Below, in pieces: positions 27,057 through 36,796 of a stretch of 57,394 nucleotides of DNA. How positions within the stretch are numbered: position 1 is the stretch's first letter; every line of letters starts with the position of its first letter. The translations under genes were made by a program, and so were the position numbers. Source of the DNA: Planctomycetota bacterium (lineage in GTDB: Bacteria > Planctomycetota > Phycisphaerae > Sedimentisphaerales > Anaerobacaceae). The notes below the pieces were generated by a model. It saw only the letters and a program-made list of their open reading frames with translations, had not been told where the DNA came from and made no database searches. The DNA is taken from positions 1 through 57,394 of the forward strand of contig JADFJC010000012.1 of assembly GCA_022566315.1 (NCBI GenBank), given 5' to 3'.

Positions 27057-29132
27057 ATGTTGAGCGATTTGGAAAAATTACGCAATATCGGGATTATAGC
27101 TCATATCGACGCCGGCAAAACGACGGTGACCGAGCGTATTCTTTTCTATACGGGCAAAACCTACAAAATGGGAGAGGTCCACAACGGTACCGCCGTTATG
27201 GACTTTATGGAAGAGGAGCAAAAAAGAGGTATTACTATCACTTCAGCGGCGACAAGATGTCCCTGGAAGGATTTTGAAATCAATCTTATCGATACGCCGG
27301 GCCACATTGACTTTACCGCTGAGGTTGAAAGGTCGCTGCGTGTTCTCGATGGCGCTGTAGCCGTTTTTGACGGCAGCGAAGGCGTTCAGGCCCAGAGCGA
27401 AACCGTCTGGAGACAGGGACAAAAATATGACCTGCCCTGCCTTTGCTTTGTGAATAAGATGGACAAAGTAGGCGCCGATTTTGAGATGACCATTGAAAGT
27501 ATTCGCGATAAGCTCCTTGCCAATCCGATTTTAATGCAGATTCCCATTGGCGCTGAGGATTCTTTCTCCGGTGTGATAGACCTGATAAAGATGCAGGCGG
27601 TTTTCTATAAGGCTGAAGAGATGGGAGCGACTTTTGAAGAAACTGAAATTCCCTCCGAGTTGAAACAAACTGCTCGGCAGCAAAGACACCAGATGATTGA
27701 GCTTGCGGCCGAGTACGATAACGAGCTGATGGACAGCTATGTTCACGATAAGCCGGCCGATATTAAAATAATTACCAGAGCAATCAGAAAAGGAACCCTG
27801 AGTAACAAGCTTCATCCGGTATTTGTTGGCTCTGCCTTGAAGTATATTGGTGTACAAAGGCTGCTTGACGGCGTCCTGGCGTATCTGCCTTCTCCACTGG
27901 ATAAACCTATCCTGACCGGGCACAAACCGTCTGATAAAAATAAGAAAATATCCATCAAGTGCGATCCAAATGGCAGCCTGGTAGCGCTTGCGTTTAAGAT
28001 TACCAGTGATGTGCACGGCGATTTGAACTTTATAAGGATTTATCAGGGCAAATTGAAGTCCAACAGCAGAGTCTTGAATACAAATCGCAATCGTCGTGAG
28101 AATATCACCCGGATATTTGAGATGCACGCCAAGGAGCGGAAGATTTTGGACTCAGCCCGTGCCGGCGATATTGTCGCAGTTGTAGGGCTGAAACAGACAC
28201 TTACAGGCGATACGATTTGCGACCCCAAAAAACCGGTTTGCCTGCCAAGCATTACGTTTCCACAGACGGTTATTAGTATGTCGATAGAGCCCGTAACCGC
28301 TGCAGAAAAGGTAAAATTGGCCGATGCTCTGGCCGACTTGAAGCGCGAAGACCCGACTTTTGAATGTAAGATAGACGTCGAAACGGGCCAAACAATCATT
28401 AGCGGAATGGGAGAATTGCACTTAGAGGTACTTCAGCACAAGCTGGTAAGAGACAAAGGAGTCAACGTCAGAGTCAGCAAACCACGGGTCGCCTACAAGG
28501 AAGCTATCACAAAATTAGCCCAGGCCGAGGGTAAATTCATACGGCAGACAGGCGGTCACGGCCAATACGGGCATGTTGTTTTGCAGATTGAGCCGCTTTT
28601 AACCGAGGATGGCCATTGGAGCCGTGATATTGAGTTCCAGAGCGAGGTCGCCGGCGATGCGGTGCCGCGGGAATTTATTCCTAATGTTGAAAGGGGCTGC
28701 CGAGATGCTTTGGGCAGCGGTGTATTAGCGGGGTATCCTTTTGTGGGAGTTAAAGTTACGCTAATTGACGGCTCATTTCATTCTGTGGATTCCTCGGGGC
28801 TGGCTTTTGAGCAGGCTGCCGCAATTGCGATTGAAAAGGCGGTCAAAAAAGCAGAACCGGTGCTGCTTGAGCCGGTAATGCGGCTTCAGGTAGTAGTCCC
28901 ACAGGCTAATTTTGGGGCTGTCCAGGGTAATTTACTTGCAAAAAGGGGATTAATCACGAATTGTCATGTGCACGGGAATATGCAGGTAATCGACGCTAAA
29001 GCGCCTCTCGTGGAATTATTTGGGTATTCCAGTGAAATTAGAAGCGTAACAGCCGGCAGGGGTATCTTTACTATGGAGCCGTTGAGCTATGAAAAGGTCC
29101 CTGAACAGATTATCAAGCAAATTATTTTTTAA
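27057..29132 (+). CDS. fusA: Elongation factor G
   Basis: Translocation and recycling GTPase, 691 residues, full five-domain length. The G motifs are AHIDAGKT (~15-22), DTPGH (~78-82) and NKMD (~132-135). Switch I has [10 protein letters not shown]. Domain IV contains the GGHGQYGHV loop. It starts [15 protein letters not shown] at 27057 after an ACGAGAT word. It is a single canonical EF-G; I cannot tell whether it is the translocation or a paralogous recycling type. Confidence 0.97.
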   Translation: MLSDLEKLRNIGIIAHIDAGKTTVTERILFYTGKTYKMGEVHNGTAVMDFMEEEQKRGITITSAATRCPWKDFEINLIDTPGHIDFTAEVERSLRVLDGAVAVFDGSEGVQAQSETVWRQGQKYDLPCLCFVNKMDKVGADFEMTIESIRDKLLANPILMQIPIGAEDSFSGVIDLIKMQAVFYKAEEMGATFEETEIPSELKQTARQQRHQMIELAAEYDNELMDSYVHDKPADIKIITRAIRKGTLSNKLHPVFVGSALKYIGVQRLLDGVLAYLPSPLDKPILTGHKPSDKNKKISIKCDPNGSLVALAFKITSDVHGDLNFIRIYQGKLKSNSRVLNTNRNRRENITRIFEMHAKERKILDSARAGDIVAVVGLKQTLTGDTICDPKKPVCLPSITFPQTVISMSIEPVTAAEKVKLADALADLKREDPTFECKIDVETGQTIISGMGELHLEVLQHKLVRDKGVNVRVSKPRVAYKEAITKLAQAEGKFIRQTGGHGQYGHVVLQIEPLLTEDGHWSRDIEFQSEVAGDAVPREFIPNVERGCRDALGSGVLAGYPFVGVKVTLIDGSFHSVDSSGLAFEQAAAIAIEKAVKKAEPVLLEPVMRLQVVVPQANFGAVQGNLLAKRGLITNCHVHGNMQVIDAKAPLVELFGYSSEIRSVTAGRGIFTMEPLSYEKVPEQIIKQIIF

Positions 29133-29664
29133 AAAAATGTAATTTTTTTTATTTTAACGAATATTTTACTGACATTTTGTTGACAGTGGTCTATTTATGT
29201 GGTATGTTTGCGAGTTTTCAGCCGTAGCGAGCATTGTCACGGATGACTTTGCGTAAACCTTAGTTGGGCTGTGGCATACCTGTAAATTTGTAGTCAGGGA
29301 AGGTTTATAACTTTGTTAGACTTAGGGGCGTACCAAAAGCTGGTGAATAGCTTTGGATGGGCAGTATTTAGCTCGACCCCAACTCTTAAGGAAGGCGAAC
29401 TTTGTAATTGATTATTGACTATTGAATATTGACTATTGAAAGGGGACCTCCATTTTGCAATAAGTCGCAAAATGGGAACCCAAAGAGCACTCGGAATTCG
29501 GAATCAATAGAAAATAGTCAATGAGAAAGGCCTTTCCTGCCAGAAATCAAACAAGATAAGTTTGGCGGATAGTAGAAAAACTATATGCTAAAAGTGGTTT
29601 TTTTGTTTTTCACTGTATAAGTTGATATACTTCAAGCCCTTATAGGCTTGGGTAGAGGAACGTT
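29133..29664 (+). other. Long leader of the S10 operon
   Basis: No gene is seen. The region where many bacteria carry tuf holds a promoter (29180-29208) and ~455 nt of leader. Structures: ATTGACTATT (29428-29437) with AATAGTCAAT (29513-29522); nested CCATTTTGC (29450-29458) with GCAAAATGG (29467-29475); and CAAGCC-CTTATA-GGCTTG (29633-29650) ending just before the rpsJ ribosome binding site. The E. coli L4-binding leader is not recognisable. Confidence 0.7.
29180..29208 (+). promoter_or_regulatory. Promoter of the S10 operon
   Basis: TTGACA (29180-29185) and TATGTT (29203-29208), spacing 17, behind an A/T-rich run after fusA. This is the best consensus match in the window. Confidence 0.7.
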
Positions 29665-29979
29665 ATGGCTGCTGAAACTGAAAGAATAAGAATTAAGATG
29701 GAGTCCTACGACCACAAGGCTCTTGATGCATCCGCTAAGGAAATAGTGGAGCACGCTCGAAAGACCAACGCCCGTGTTAGTGGCCCGGTGCCGCTGCCCA
29801 CACGTATCGAAAGATATACTGTTTTGCGAAGTCCGCACATCGACAAGAAATCGCGTGAACAGTTTGAGCTGAGGACTCATAAACGCCTGATTGATATTCA
29901 CGAGGCCAACGCCCGAACGGTTGAAGTGTTGAACCGTCTAGTCGTGCCGGCGGGAGTCTTTGTAAGGATAAAAGCCTGA
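29665..29979 (+). CDS. rpsJ: 30S ribosomal protein S10 (uS10)
   Basis: 104 residues, normal. It is also the partner NusE in antitermination. The NusB- and ribosome-binding surface includes SGPVPLPT and THKRLIDI. The ATG follows GAGGAACG. It is first gene of the S10 operon, downstream of the long leader. Confidence 0.98.
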   Translation: MAAETERIRIKMESYDHKALDASAKEIVEHARKTNARVSGPVPLPTRIERYTVLRSPHIDKKSREQFELRTHKRLIDIHEANARTVEVLNRLVVPAGVFVRIKA

Positions 29980-30016
29980 TTTGTGAAGCGAATCACGAGA
30001 TACGAAATACGAGATA

Positions 30017-30664
30017 ATGGCAATGTTGTTAGGAAAAAAAGTTGGAATGACCCAGATCTATGACGAATTGGGCAAATTAGTGCCGGTTACGGTCATACAG
30101 GCTGGCCCCTGCGTCGTTATGCAGGTAAAAACAGCTGAGACCGACGGCTATAACGCTGTTCAGCTTGGTTTCGATGACGTAAAGCCTGGCCGCAGGAAGC
30201 ATCCGCAAATCGGGCATGCTAAGAAAGCCGACACGACCCCGAAGAAATTCATCAAAGAGATGCGATTAGCCGGCGCCGCCGAACAGCAGTACGAAGTTGG
30301 AAATTCTGTGACGGTTTCGGTCTTCGCGGAAGAGGAATTTGTCGATGTCGTGGGCACCAGCAAGGGCAAAGGCTTTGCCGGCGTGATGAAGCGACACGGC
30401 TTTGGCGGTTTCCCCGCCTCGCACGGCACAGAACGAAAACACAGAGCACCCGGCTCGATATCGAGTTTCGCCAGTAACGCCGGACATGGTGGAGGACCTA
30501 AAAGAGGCAAGAAAATGGCGGGACATATGGGCAACTGCCGGGTTACTACGAAAAACCATAAGCTCGTAGATATAGACGAAGAGAAGAACTTATTAGTCGT
30601 CAAGGGTTCTGTACCCGGCCCAGCCGGTGGTTATTGTATTGTCCGCAGCGCTAAAAAAGCGTAA
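30017..30664 (+). CDS. rplC: 50S ribosomal protein L3 (uL3)
   Basis: 215 residues if the first of two close ATGs (30017, 30023) is used. It starts LLGKKVGMTQIYDE and has the GGFPASHGTERKHRAPGS peptidyl-transferase loop region. The site upstream is the repeat word TACGAGAT; 30023 has better spacing (9 bases), so the N-terminus may be two residues shorter. Confidence 0.97.
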   Translation: MAMLLGKKVGMTQIYDELGKLVPVTVIQAGPCVVMQVKTAETDGYNAVQLGFDDVKPGRRKHPQIGHAKKADTTPKKFIKEMRLAGAAEQQYEVGNSVTVSVFAEEEFVDVVGTSKGKGFAGVMKRHGFGGFPASHGTERKHRAPGSISSFASNAGHGGGPKRGKKMAGHMGNCRVTTKNHKLVDIDEEKNLLVVKGSVPGPAGGYCIVRSAKKA

Positions 30665-30692
30665 ATAGTGGAAGAATGGAAACTTAGAAAAA

Positions 30693-31328
30693 GTGATTGA
30701 TTTGGCGGTTTACAACACAGATGGGCAGGAAGTCGAGAGCCTGAAAGTTGATGAGGCGGTTTTCGGTGGCTCAGTTCGATACACGCTGCTTAAGCAGGCC
30801 ATTGTTATGTATCACGCTAACAAGCGTGTGGGAACTGCCGCCACCAAGAGCAGAGGTATGGTAGCCGGTTCGAGCAGAAAGCTCTTTCGGCAAAAGGGTA
30901 CGGGAAATGCCCGCGTTGGTAACATCAGAACCGGCAAACGTGTCGGCGGCGGCGTTACCTTTGCCAAGAGCCTCAGAGATTTCGGCAAACGCATGCCTAA
31001 GAAGCAGAGAAGATTAGCCAGGGACTCGGCGATATTGGCAAAGCTTTTGAGTGATAATGTTGTGGTGGTTGACGGGCTAAATTTTGAAAAGCCAAAAACC
31101 AAAGATTTTATCGGTATTCTGAATAACTTAAAAATTGAACGCAGTTGTCTCGTAACCATTAGCTCTGAAAACGTAAACCTTTGCAAATCAGCTAATAATA
31201 TTCCGAAGGTAACTGTTATGCCTGTGGATGAATTGAACGCCGGTGATATTTGCAATTATCGCAAAATGCTGTTTACCAAAGAGGCGTTCTTAGCTGTTTT
31301 GAGCAGAGACCAGGCGAGCGAAAATTAA
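30693..31328 (+). CDS. rplD: 50S ribosomal protein L4 (uL4)
   Basis: 211 residues from a GTG start (30693); no ATG fits the conserved N-terminus (DLAVYNTDG). The extended tunnel loop is present (SRKLFRQKGTGNARVGN...GGGVTF). In enterobacteria L4 represses its operon; no such leader site is evident here. The ribosome binding site is weak. Confidence 0.96.
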   Translation: MIDLAVYNTDGQEVESLKVDEAVFGGSVRYTLLKQAIVMYHANKRVGTAATKSRGMVAGSSRKLFRQKGTGNARVGNIRTGKRVGGGVTFAKSLRDFGKRMPKKQRRLARDSAILAKLLSDNVVVVDGLNFEKPKTKDFIGILNNLKIERSCLVTISSENVNLCKSANNIPKVTVMPVDELNAGDICNYRKMLFTKEAFLAVLSRDQASEN

Positions 31329-31339
31329 CGGGTATTGGT

Positions 31340-31618
31340 ATGGACGATTATAGTATAATAATTCGGCCTTTGATTACAGAGCAGGGAATGCACTTTGCGA
31401 ATACAAAAAGTGCGTATTCTTTTGAGGTAAATAAAAGGGCCAATAAGACCCAGATAAAAAACGCTGTGGAAAGAATATACAATGTCAAAGTCCAAAAGGT
31501 AAGAACAGCTAACCGCAAAGGCAAACAACGTCGCAAAGGCAAAACGTTCGGAGAGACGTCGAGCTGGAAAAAGGCTGTTGTATTTCTGGACCCCGATTTC
31601 CATATAGATTTGTTCTAA
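31340..31618 (+). CDS. rplW: 50S ribosomal protein L23 (uL23)
   Basis: 92 residues from the ATG at 31340, 11 bases after rplD; the longer open frame from 31250 overlaps rplD and is rejected. It sits at the tunnel exit and docks trigger factor and SRP. It shows [10 protein letters not shown] at the start and [16 protein letters not shown], with the basic loop [11 protein letters not shown]. Confidence 0.96.
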   Translation: MDDYSIIIRPLITEQGMHFANTKSAYSFEVNKRANKTQIKNAVERIYNVKVQKVRTANRKGKQRRKGKTFGETSSWKKAVVFLDPDFHIDLF

Positions 31619-31634
31619 ATACGAGATACGAATT

Positions 31635-32486
31635 ATGGGTATTCGAGTTTATAAACCAACAAGTGCCGGCCGGAGAAACAGTTCGGTCAATGATTACGCC
31701 GAGCTGACTACCGACAAGCCCGAGAAGTCGCTTTGCAAACGGATTAAGAAGAGCGGCGGAAGAAACCATCATGGCGTTACTACCAGTCGGTTCAGAGGCG
31801 GCGGGGCAAGAAGAATTTACCGTATTATCGATTTTAAGCGTAATAAGGACGGCGTCCCGGCGAAAGTAGCGACGATTGAATACGACCCTAACAGAAATTG
31901 TTTTATATCACTGCTGCACTACGCCGACGGCGAAAAGAGGTATATATTGGCACCGCTTGGTATAAAGACCGGGGACTGGGTGGAAAGCGGCCTCTCCTGT
32001 GAGCCTAAGATTGGTAATACGATGCCGATGTCGGCGATTCCTGCGGGTATGGAGATTCATAATATCGAAATGATAGCCGGCCAGGGCGGAAAGCTGGTCA
32101 GAGGTGCCGGCAACACAGCAAAAATTGTGGCCAAAGAAGGTAACTGGGTTACCATCATTTTGCCGAGCGGCGAGATGCGGATGATTCGCAAGGAGTGCCG
32201 AGCGACAATTGGTCGAGTGAGTAACCCCGACCATCAGAATGTACGCATCGGCAAGGCCGGGCGAAAGCGCCATATGGGTCGCAGACCACACGTAAGAGGC
32301 TGTGCGATGAACCCTGTTGCTCACCCAATGGGCGGCGGAGAAGGTCATCGAAGCGGCGGACGCCATCCCTGTTCGCCGACCGGTGTGCTGGCAAAAGGCG
32401 GCAAAACCAGAAACCCGCGAAATCCAAGTAATAAGAGGATTATTAGAAGACGTAAAAGTAGAAGGCAAAAACAATTGAATATATGA
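31635..32486 (+). CDS. rplB: 50S ribosomal protein L2 (uL2)
   Basis: 283 residues. It is needed for subunit joining and peptidyl transfer. The conserved [18 protein letters not shown] carries the histidine region near the active centre. N-terminal KPTSAGRRN and the basic tail are as expected. The start is preceded by the repeat word TACGAGATACG. Confidence 0.98.
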   Translation: MGIRVYKPTSAGRRNSSVNDYAELTTDKPEKSLCKRIKKSGGRNHHGVTTSRFRGGGARRIYRIIDFKRNKDGVPAKVATIEYDPNRNCFISLLHYADGEKRYILAPLGIKTGDWVESGLSCEPKIGNTMPMSAIPAGMEIHNIEMIAGQGGKLVRGAGNTAKIVAKEGNWVTIILPSGEMRMIRKECRATIGRVSNPDHQNVRIGKAGRKRHMGRRPHVRGCAMNPVAHPMGGGEGHRSGGRHPCSPTGVLAKGGKTRNPRNPSNKRIIRRRKSRRQKQLNI

Positions 32487-32527
32487 TTGAGTCGTGCGAA
32501 AAACGCACGCGATGTGAGATACGAGAA

Positions 32528-32797
32528 ATGGGAAGATCTCTTAAAAAAGGACCATACATTGACGACAAGCTCTTCGGCAAGGTCAACAAGCAAATTGCCT
32601 CCGGCTCTCGTGAGCCGATAAAGACCTGGGCAAGACGATGTACGATAGTCCCGGAGTTCGTAGGTTTCACGTTTATGGTCCACAACGGCAAGATATTTCA
32701 TAAGGTCTTTGTTACCGAGGATATGGTGGGGCATAAATTAGGTGAATTTTCGTTAACACGGACATTTAAGGGACATTCGAGTAAGAAGATAAGGTAA
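32528..32797 (+). CDS. rpsS: 30S ribosomal protein S19 (uS19)
   Basis: 89 residues from the ATG at 32528 ([15 protein letters not shown]), which follows GATACGAG. The frame is open upstream to 32483, but that part is spacer and overlaps rplB. The [18 protein letters not shown]-terminal segment is typical. Confidence 0.97.
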   Translation: MGRSLKKGPYIDDKLFGKVNKQIASGSREPIKTWARRCTIVPEFVGFTFMVHNGKIFHKVFVTEDMVGHKLGEFSLTRTFKGHSSKKIR

Positions 32798-32798
32798 T

Positions 32799-33347
32799 AT
32801 GCTAAGTGCTGGTAAGTTACAAGAGCTTTGCCGGGAACGGCAGATGGATATCGGGCAGTTGGCCGAGAGGCTTGCCGGAGCCAAGCTTAATAAAAAGCAA
32901 GCGGTAGCGGCTGTTAAGAACTGGCAAAAAGGCCTGTTCAAACCCAAACCGCGTGCGGATGATATTCGCCGTCTGGCGACCGCCTTATCTGTCGAGGTAA
33001 ATGATATAGCTGACTGGCGCTCGTCTTATCGCTTTGCACCAATGTCAGCGCGCAAAGCCCGGTTGGTTACGCAGTTAATAGTCGGTCGAAGTGTTCAGAA
33101 CGCAATGGACCTCCTCAAGTTCACGAGAAAGCGCGCTGCAACGATGATTGACAAGGTTTTAAGAAGTGCTGTTGCTGATGCCGACGAGCAGCAAGTTAAC
33201 GTTGATAATCTTTATGTAAGCTCAGCTCGCGTCGATGATGCAGGAATCCGAATCGGTACAAAAAGATGGATACCGAAAGATAGAGGCAAAGCGCATCCTA
33301 TTCGTAAAAAGGCCTGTCATATACATATAACAGTAGCGCAAATATAA
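32799..33347 (+). CDS. rplV: 50S ribosomal protein L22 (uL22) with N-terminal Cro/C1-type helix-turn-helix extension
   Basis: 182 residues against the usual ~110-115. L22 proper starts near residue 76 (YRFAPMSARKARLV) and ends with the tunnel hairpin and ACHIHITVAQI. Residues 1-72 look like an XRE domain: KLQELCRERQMDIGQLAERL (helices 1-2), KKQAVAAVKNWQKG (recognition helix), then DDIRRLATALSVEVNDIADW. The ATG lies one base after rpsS with AAGG upstream, and no start exists at the L22 junction, so the fusion appears real. The HTH could bind nucleic acid, including rRNA or its own mRNA. That role is inference. Confidence 0.95.
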   Translation: MLSAGKLQELCRERQMDIGQLAERLAGAKLNKKQAVAAVKNWQKGLFKPKPRADDIRRLATALSVEVNDIADWRSSYRFAPMSARKARLVTQLIVGRSVQNAMDLLKFTRKRAATMIDKVLRSAVADADEQQVNVDNLYVSSARVDDAGIRIGTKRWIPKDRGKAHPIRKKACHIHITVAQI

Positions 33348-33506
33348 AGGAAAGGATAAATACGAAATCCGAAGCACGAAATAATACCAAGTGAGCTAAA
33401 GTGCCTAAAGTGTAAAGTGCCTAAAGTTATTTTTTTTAACTTTAGTTCACTTTAGGCACTTTCTAATTTGGATTTTGATATTCGGAATTAGGATTTATAT
33501 AAGATT
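33348..33506 (+). repeat. Quasi-palindromic spacer rplV–rpsC
   Basis: AAAGTGCCTAAAG (33414-33426) pairs perfectly with CTTTAGGCACTTT (33450-33462). Nested inside, CTAAAGTTA (33421-33429) pairs with TAACTTTAG (33437-33445). The outer words TACGAAATCCGAA and TTCGGAATTAGGATTTA are also inverted. Confidence 0.8.
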
Positions 33507-34361
33507 ATGGGCCAGAAAGTATCACCAATAGGTTTTAGAACGGGAATAACCCTTGGTTGGCAGAGCACCTGGTTTGCTACGAAGGCCGATTACGGTATTT
33601 TTCTTGTCGAGGACCAGAAGATTCGTCGGTATGTCGATGAGAGATTTAACCGTCGTATGCCCAAAGGTGCAGTGGCAAAGACTGAAATAATCAGGACTCG
33701 CAATGAGGTAAAAGTAACATTGCACAGCGCTCGGCCCGGTGTGGTCATAGGCCCAAGGGGTGGTGAGGTCGATAGGTTTCGGGAAGAGCTTGAAGAGATG
33801 ACAGGTCGAAAGATAACTGTCAACGTAATTGAGATAAAAGAGCCGGACCTCAACGCCACTTTGGTGGCTGAATCAATTGCTGAGCAGTTAAGTAAGCGAG
33901 CTTCATTCAGGCGTACGATGAAGCAGTATTGCGAATCGGCGATGAACGCCGGTGCCAAAGGAGTTAAGATTATCTGCGCGGGACGGCTGGCAGGCTCGGA
34001 GATGGCCAGGAAGGAAACGCAGAAGCTTGGCAGTATCCCGCTGCATACGTTAGATGCAAATGTAGATTATGCTGCGGCAACGGCAAGGACAACATACGGA
34101 GCGATTGGCATCAAGGTTTGGATTTATAAAGGCAAATTCGGTGAAGAAATTGTGCCAAGCCCCAATCGTCGTCGCCCACCGAGGCGTATTGGCCCGGCAA
34201 TGAGGAACAGCGGCAGGTCCAGAGCCGTGCCGACACAGGACAGCAAGAAGGCTGCTTCACCTAATGTGGCTGCCGCGCCTGATGTGACGGGCGCGCCTGA
34301 TGTGGCTGCTTCGCCGCCGGAGCCGGACAAAGGCCGGCCAGAGGATACAAAGGCAAGTTGA
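33507..34361 (+). CDS. rpsC: 30S ribosomal protein S3 (uS3) with low-complexity C-terminal tail
   Basis: 284 residues; family members are usually ~210-235. The KH domain (ARPGVVIGPRGGEVDRFREE) and the C-terminal domain (GRLAGSEMARKE...GIKVWIYKG) are intact up to ~residue 220. The last ~60 residues are basic (NRRRPPRRIGP) and then an Ala/Pro repeat region (APDVTGAPDVAASPPEP). S3 is at the mRNA entry site and has helicase activity, so the tail would sit there. No repressor function is evident. Confidence 0.96.
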   Translation: MGQKVSPIGFRTGITLGWQSTWFATKADYGIFLVEDQKIRRYVDERFNRRMPKGAVAKTEIIRTRNEVKVTLHSARPGVVIGPRGGEVDRFREELEEMTGRKITVNVIEIKEPDLNATLVAESIAEQLSKRASFRRTMKQYCESAMNAGAKGVKIICAGRLAGSEMARKETQKLGSIPLHTLDANVDYAAATARTTYGAIGIKVWIYKGKFGEEIVPSPNRRRPPRRIGPAMRNSGRSRAVPTQDSKKAASPNVAAAPDVTGAPDVAASPPEPDKGRPEDTKAS

Positions 34362-34415
34362 AAAACAGGTCTTTTCGCGAAAGAAAGTGTTTTCTTAAAC
34401 TAAGGGTCTAAAAAA

Positions 34416-34835
34416 ATGGCAATGATGCCAAAAAGAGTTAAATATCGTAAAAGCCAACGCGGCAAAATGAAGGGCAATGCCTCAAGGAGCAATTTTGTGG
34501 CGTTTGGTGAATACGGCTTACAGGCTTTGGAGACGAGCTGGATAACCGCAAGGAACATTGAAGCCGGCCGAGTTGCAGCCACTCACTTTTTGCATCGTGA
34601 AGGCAAGGTCTATATCAGGATATTTCCGCATAAGCCGGTAAGTTCCAAGCCGTTGGAAACCCGAATGGGCAAAGGTAAAGGCGAGCCGGAATTTTGGGTC
34701 GCCAGAGTCAGGCCCGGACAGGTTTGCTTTGAAATAGGCGGAGTAAGTGAAGATGTGGCAAAGCAGGCGCTGGTCAGGGTCGCTCATAAAATGCCGATTC
34801 GGTGCAGGTTCGTTAAGCGAAGACATTCATTGTAA
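34416..34835 (+). CDS. rplP: 50S ribosomal protein L16 (uL16)
   Basis: 139 residues, normal. It binds near the A site and organises 23S rRNA. The N-terminal [14 protein letters not shown] and the [13 protein letters not shown] loop are diagnostic. Two ATGs lie at 34416 and 34422; the choice changes only two residues. Confidence 0.97.
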   Translation: MAMMPKRVKYRKSQRGKMKGNASRSNFVAFGEYGLQALETSWITARNIEAGRVAATHFLHREGKVYIRIFPHKPVSSKPLETRMGKGKGEPEFWVARVRPGQVCFEIGGVSEDVAKQALVRVAHKMPIRCRFVKRRHSL

Positions 34836-34850
34836 GAGGAAAAACTTCAG

Positions 34851-35036
34851 ATGAAAGCGCAACATTACAGAGAGATAAGCCATGATGAACTTGAGAGTGA
34901 ACTGGGAGAGCTTGAAAGGCATTTGTTTGATTTGCGTTCGCAGGCGGTTACGGAAAAGCTTGAGAACTCCAAAGCCGTAATTAACGCCAGGCGTGATATT
35001 GCCAGGATTAAAACGATAATGCGGGAAAGCAGATAA
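34851..35036 (+). CDS. rpmC: 50S ribosomal protein L29 (uL29)
   Basis: 61 residues, two long helices ([20 protein letters not shown] and the [14 protein letters not shown] helix). It lies next to L23 at the tunnel exit. It follows rplP by 15 bases. Confidence 0.96.
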   Translation: MKAQHYREISHDELESELGELERHLFDLRSQAVTEKLENSKAVINARRDIARIKTIMRESR

Positions 35037-35071
35037 CGCTTTGTCCGCAGATGGATGACTGGAAGTCAAAG

Positions 35072-35332
35072 ATGCAGGAACGAAAATTAAAAACATTAAC
35101 CGGTATGGTGATAAGCAACAGTGGCGACAAAAGCGTCAAAGTTGTTATTAACTTCAAGGTCAAACATCCAAAGTACGGCAAATACATCAAGCGCAGGACG
35201 AAAATCGGCGTTCACGACGAGCACAATCAGAGCGGTGTTGGTGACGTCGTTGAAATTGCTGAGTGCAGGCCTCGCAGTAAAACCAAAAGTTGGCGTCTTG
35301 TCAAGATTGTCCAAAGAGCAGTTGAAGTGTGA
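35072..35332 (+). CDS. rpsQ: 30S ribosomal protein S17 (uS17)
   Basis: 86 residues from the ATG at 35072, which has GGAAG six bases upstream and starts [13 protein letters not shown] like other S17. The in-frame ATG at 35051 lacks a ribosome binding site. The OB-fold core is normal ([15 protein letters not shown]). Confidence 0.95.
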   Translation: MQERKLKTLTGMVISNSGDKSVKVVINFKVKHPKYGKYIKRRTKIGVHDEHNQSGVGDVVEIAECRPRSKTKSWRLVKIVQRAVEV

Positions 35333-35348
35333 GTTGAGATAACGGATA

Positions 35349-35735
35349 ATGGTTCAGCAGGAAACAATGTTGGAGATAGCCGACAATTCGGGTGTTAAGT
35401 CGGCGTTGTGCATAAAGGTCCTTGGAAGAGGCGGCTCCCGCGGCAGGAAGACCCGGCCGGTCGCCGGCGTGGGAGATGTTGTCTGTGTTGCGATAAAAAA
35501 ATCGCTGCCCAACTGCCAGTTGGATGACAAGAAAGTGCATAAGTGTGTTATTATCCGCACCAAAAGCCCTATAAAACGCACTGATGGCAGTTATGTAAGG
35601 TTCGATAGTAATGCCGCAGTGATGATTGATGGTGATGGTAATCCGATAGGAACAAGGATTTTTGGCGCGGTGGCTCGCGAGCTTCGCGAAAAAAACTATA
35701 TGAAAATTATCTCGTTGGCAAGCGAGGTAGTATGA
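35349..35735 (+). CDS. rplN: 50S ribosomal protein L14 (uL14)
   Basis: 128 residues. It forms an intersubunit bridge with L19 and 16S rRNA and is the docking site of RsfS. The start [15 protein letters not shown] and the FDSNAAVMI motif are typical. A spacer of GCGTAATGCG and TACGTAATACGCGATACG words follows. Confidence 0.98.
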   Translation: MVQQETMLEIADNSGVKSALCIKVLGRGGSRGRKTRPVAGVGDVVCVAIKKSLPNCQLDDKKVHKCVIIRTKSPIKRTDGSYVRFDSNAAVMIDGDGNPIGTRIFGAVARELREKNYMKIISLASEVV

Positions 35736-35803
35736 GTGTTGTGCGTAATGCGTGAAGTCAAATACGTAATACGCGATACGATATACGCAATACGAGGTTG
35801 AAA
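35736..35803 (+). repeat. Short-word repeat spacer rplN–rplX
   Basis: Repeats of AATACG, GCGATACG and TATACGCAATACG, partly self-complementary (CGTAATACGCGATACG). It ends in CGAGG, six bases before the rplX ATG. Confidence 0.7.
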
Positions 35804-36136
35804 ATGGCTTCGCATGTAAAAAAAGGTGATATGGTCGAGATTGTAGCTGGTGACCACAAAGGCGCTACCGGCAGAGTCCTGCGTGTGATACCTGAGAAGC
35901 AGCGTGTAGTGGTTCAGGGTCACAACATAGCAAAAAAGCATGTTCGGCCTTCGCGCAAAAATCCGCAGGGAGGCCGAATCAATGTTGAACAGCCGATACA
36001 TATAAGTAATGTTTTGCCGGTAAATCCGAAAAGTTCGAGAGGCAGCAGGGTTCGTTATCAGGTGAACGAGGATGGTGGCAAAAAGCGCCTTGCCACCGAC
36101 GGCACCGAAATTGGCGTTGTTAGGAAAACAAAATAA
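35804..36136 (+). CDS. rplX: 50S ribosomal protein L24 (uL24)
   Basis: 110 residues from the ATG at 35804, which has CGAGG six bases upstream; the TTG at 35798 is rejected. It is an assembly initiator with a KOW motif (KKGDMVEIVAGDHKGATGRV, residues ~5-24). The C-terminus is normal. Confidence 0.97.
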   Translation: MASHVKKGDMVEIVAGDHKGATGRVLRVIPEKQRVVVQGHNIAKKHVRPSRKNPQGGRINVEQPIHISNVLPVNPKSSRGSRVRYQVNEDGGKKRLATDGTEIGVVRKTK

Positions 36137-36199
36137 AAGCGTGAAGCGTACAGCGTGGAGCGATATATGAGATACGCTTCACACTTCACGAGATATGAG

Positions 36200-36760
36200 A
36201 TGACACGTTTAAAAGATTTATATAAGTCAAAGATAGTTCCGGAGCTGACTAAGGAGTTCAGCTACAAAAACCCTATGGCTGTGCCGCAGATGGAAAAGGT
36301 CATTATTTCTATGGGTGTAGGCAGAGCGGCGCAGGACAAGAAATTTCTGGAATCAGCCAAAAAGGATTTGATGTTGATTACCGGCCAAATGCCTGTGGCC
36401 TGTAAAGCTAAAAAGAGCGTCTCGAATTTCAAGGTTCGTGAAGGGACGGAAACCGGTTTGAAGGTTACGGTCCGCGGCGTGAGAATGTATGAATTTATGG
36501 ACAGACTCATTAGTCTTGCAATCCCGCGGGTAAGAGACTTTCGAGGCCTTAACCCAAAAAGCTTTGACGGCAGAGGCAATTACTCAATGGGTCTGGTTGA
36601 GCAGAGCGTTTTTCCGGAAGTTAACCCGGCAAAGATAGAGTTTCAGCAGGGTATGAACATAACTTTTGTAACGACGGCAAATACCGACGAAGAAGGAAGG
36701 AAATTGCTTCATCTTTTTGGTATGCCGTTCAAGGACTTAACAGCGGTAAATAAAGAATAA
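36200..36760 (+). CDS. rplE: 50S ribosomal protein L5 (uL5)
   Basis: 186 residues from the ATG at 36200 (MTRLKDLYKSKIVPEL); the longer frame from 36155 only translates repeat spacer. It binds 5S rRNA in the central protuberance. SYKNPMAVPQMEKVIISMGVG and FRGLNPKSFDGRGNY match the family. Confidence 0.97.
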   Translation: MTRLKDLYKSKIVPELTKEFSYKNPMAVPQMEKVIISMGVGRAAQDKKFLESAKKDLMLITGQMPVACKAKKSVSNFKVREGTETGLKVTVRGVRMYEFMDRLISLAIPRVRDFRGLNPKSFDGRGNYSMGLVEQSVFPEVNPAKIEFQQGMNITFVTTANTDEEGRKLLHLFGMPFKDLTAVNKE

Positions 36761-36796
36761 AGCTTGTGCTCGGACACGAGAAATTGGAGCGTATGA

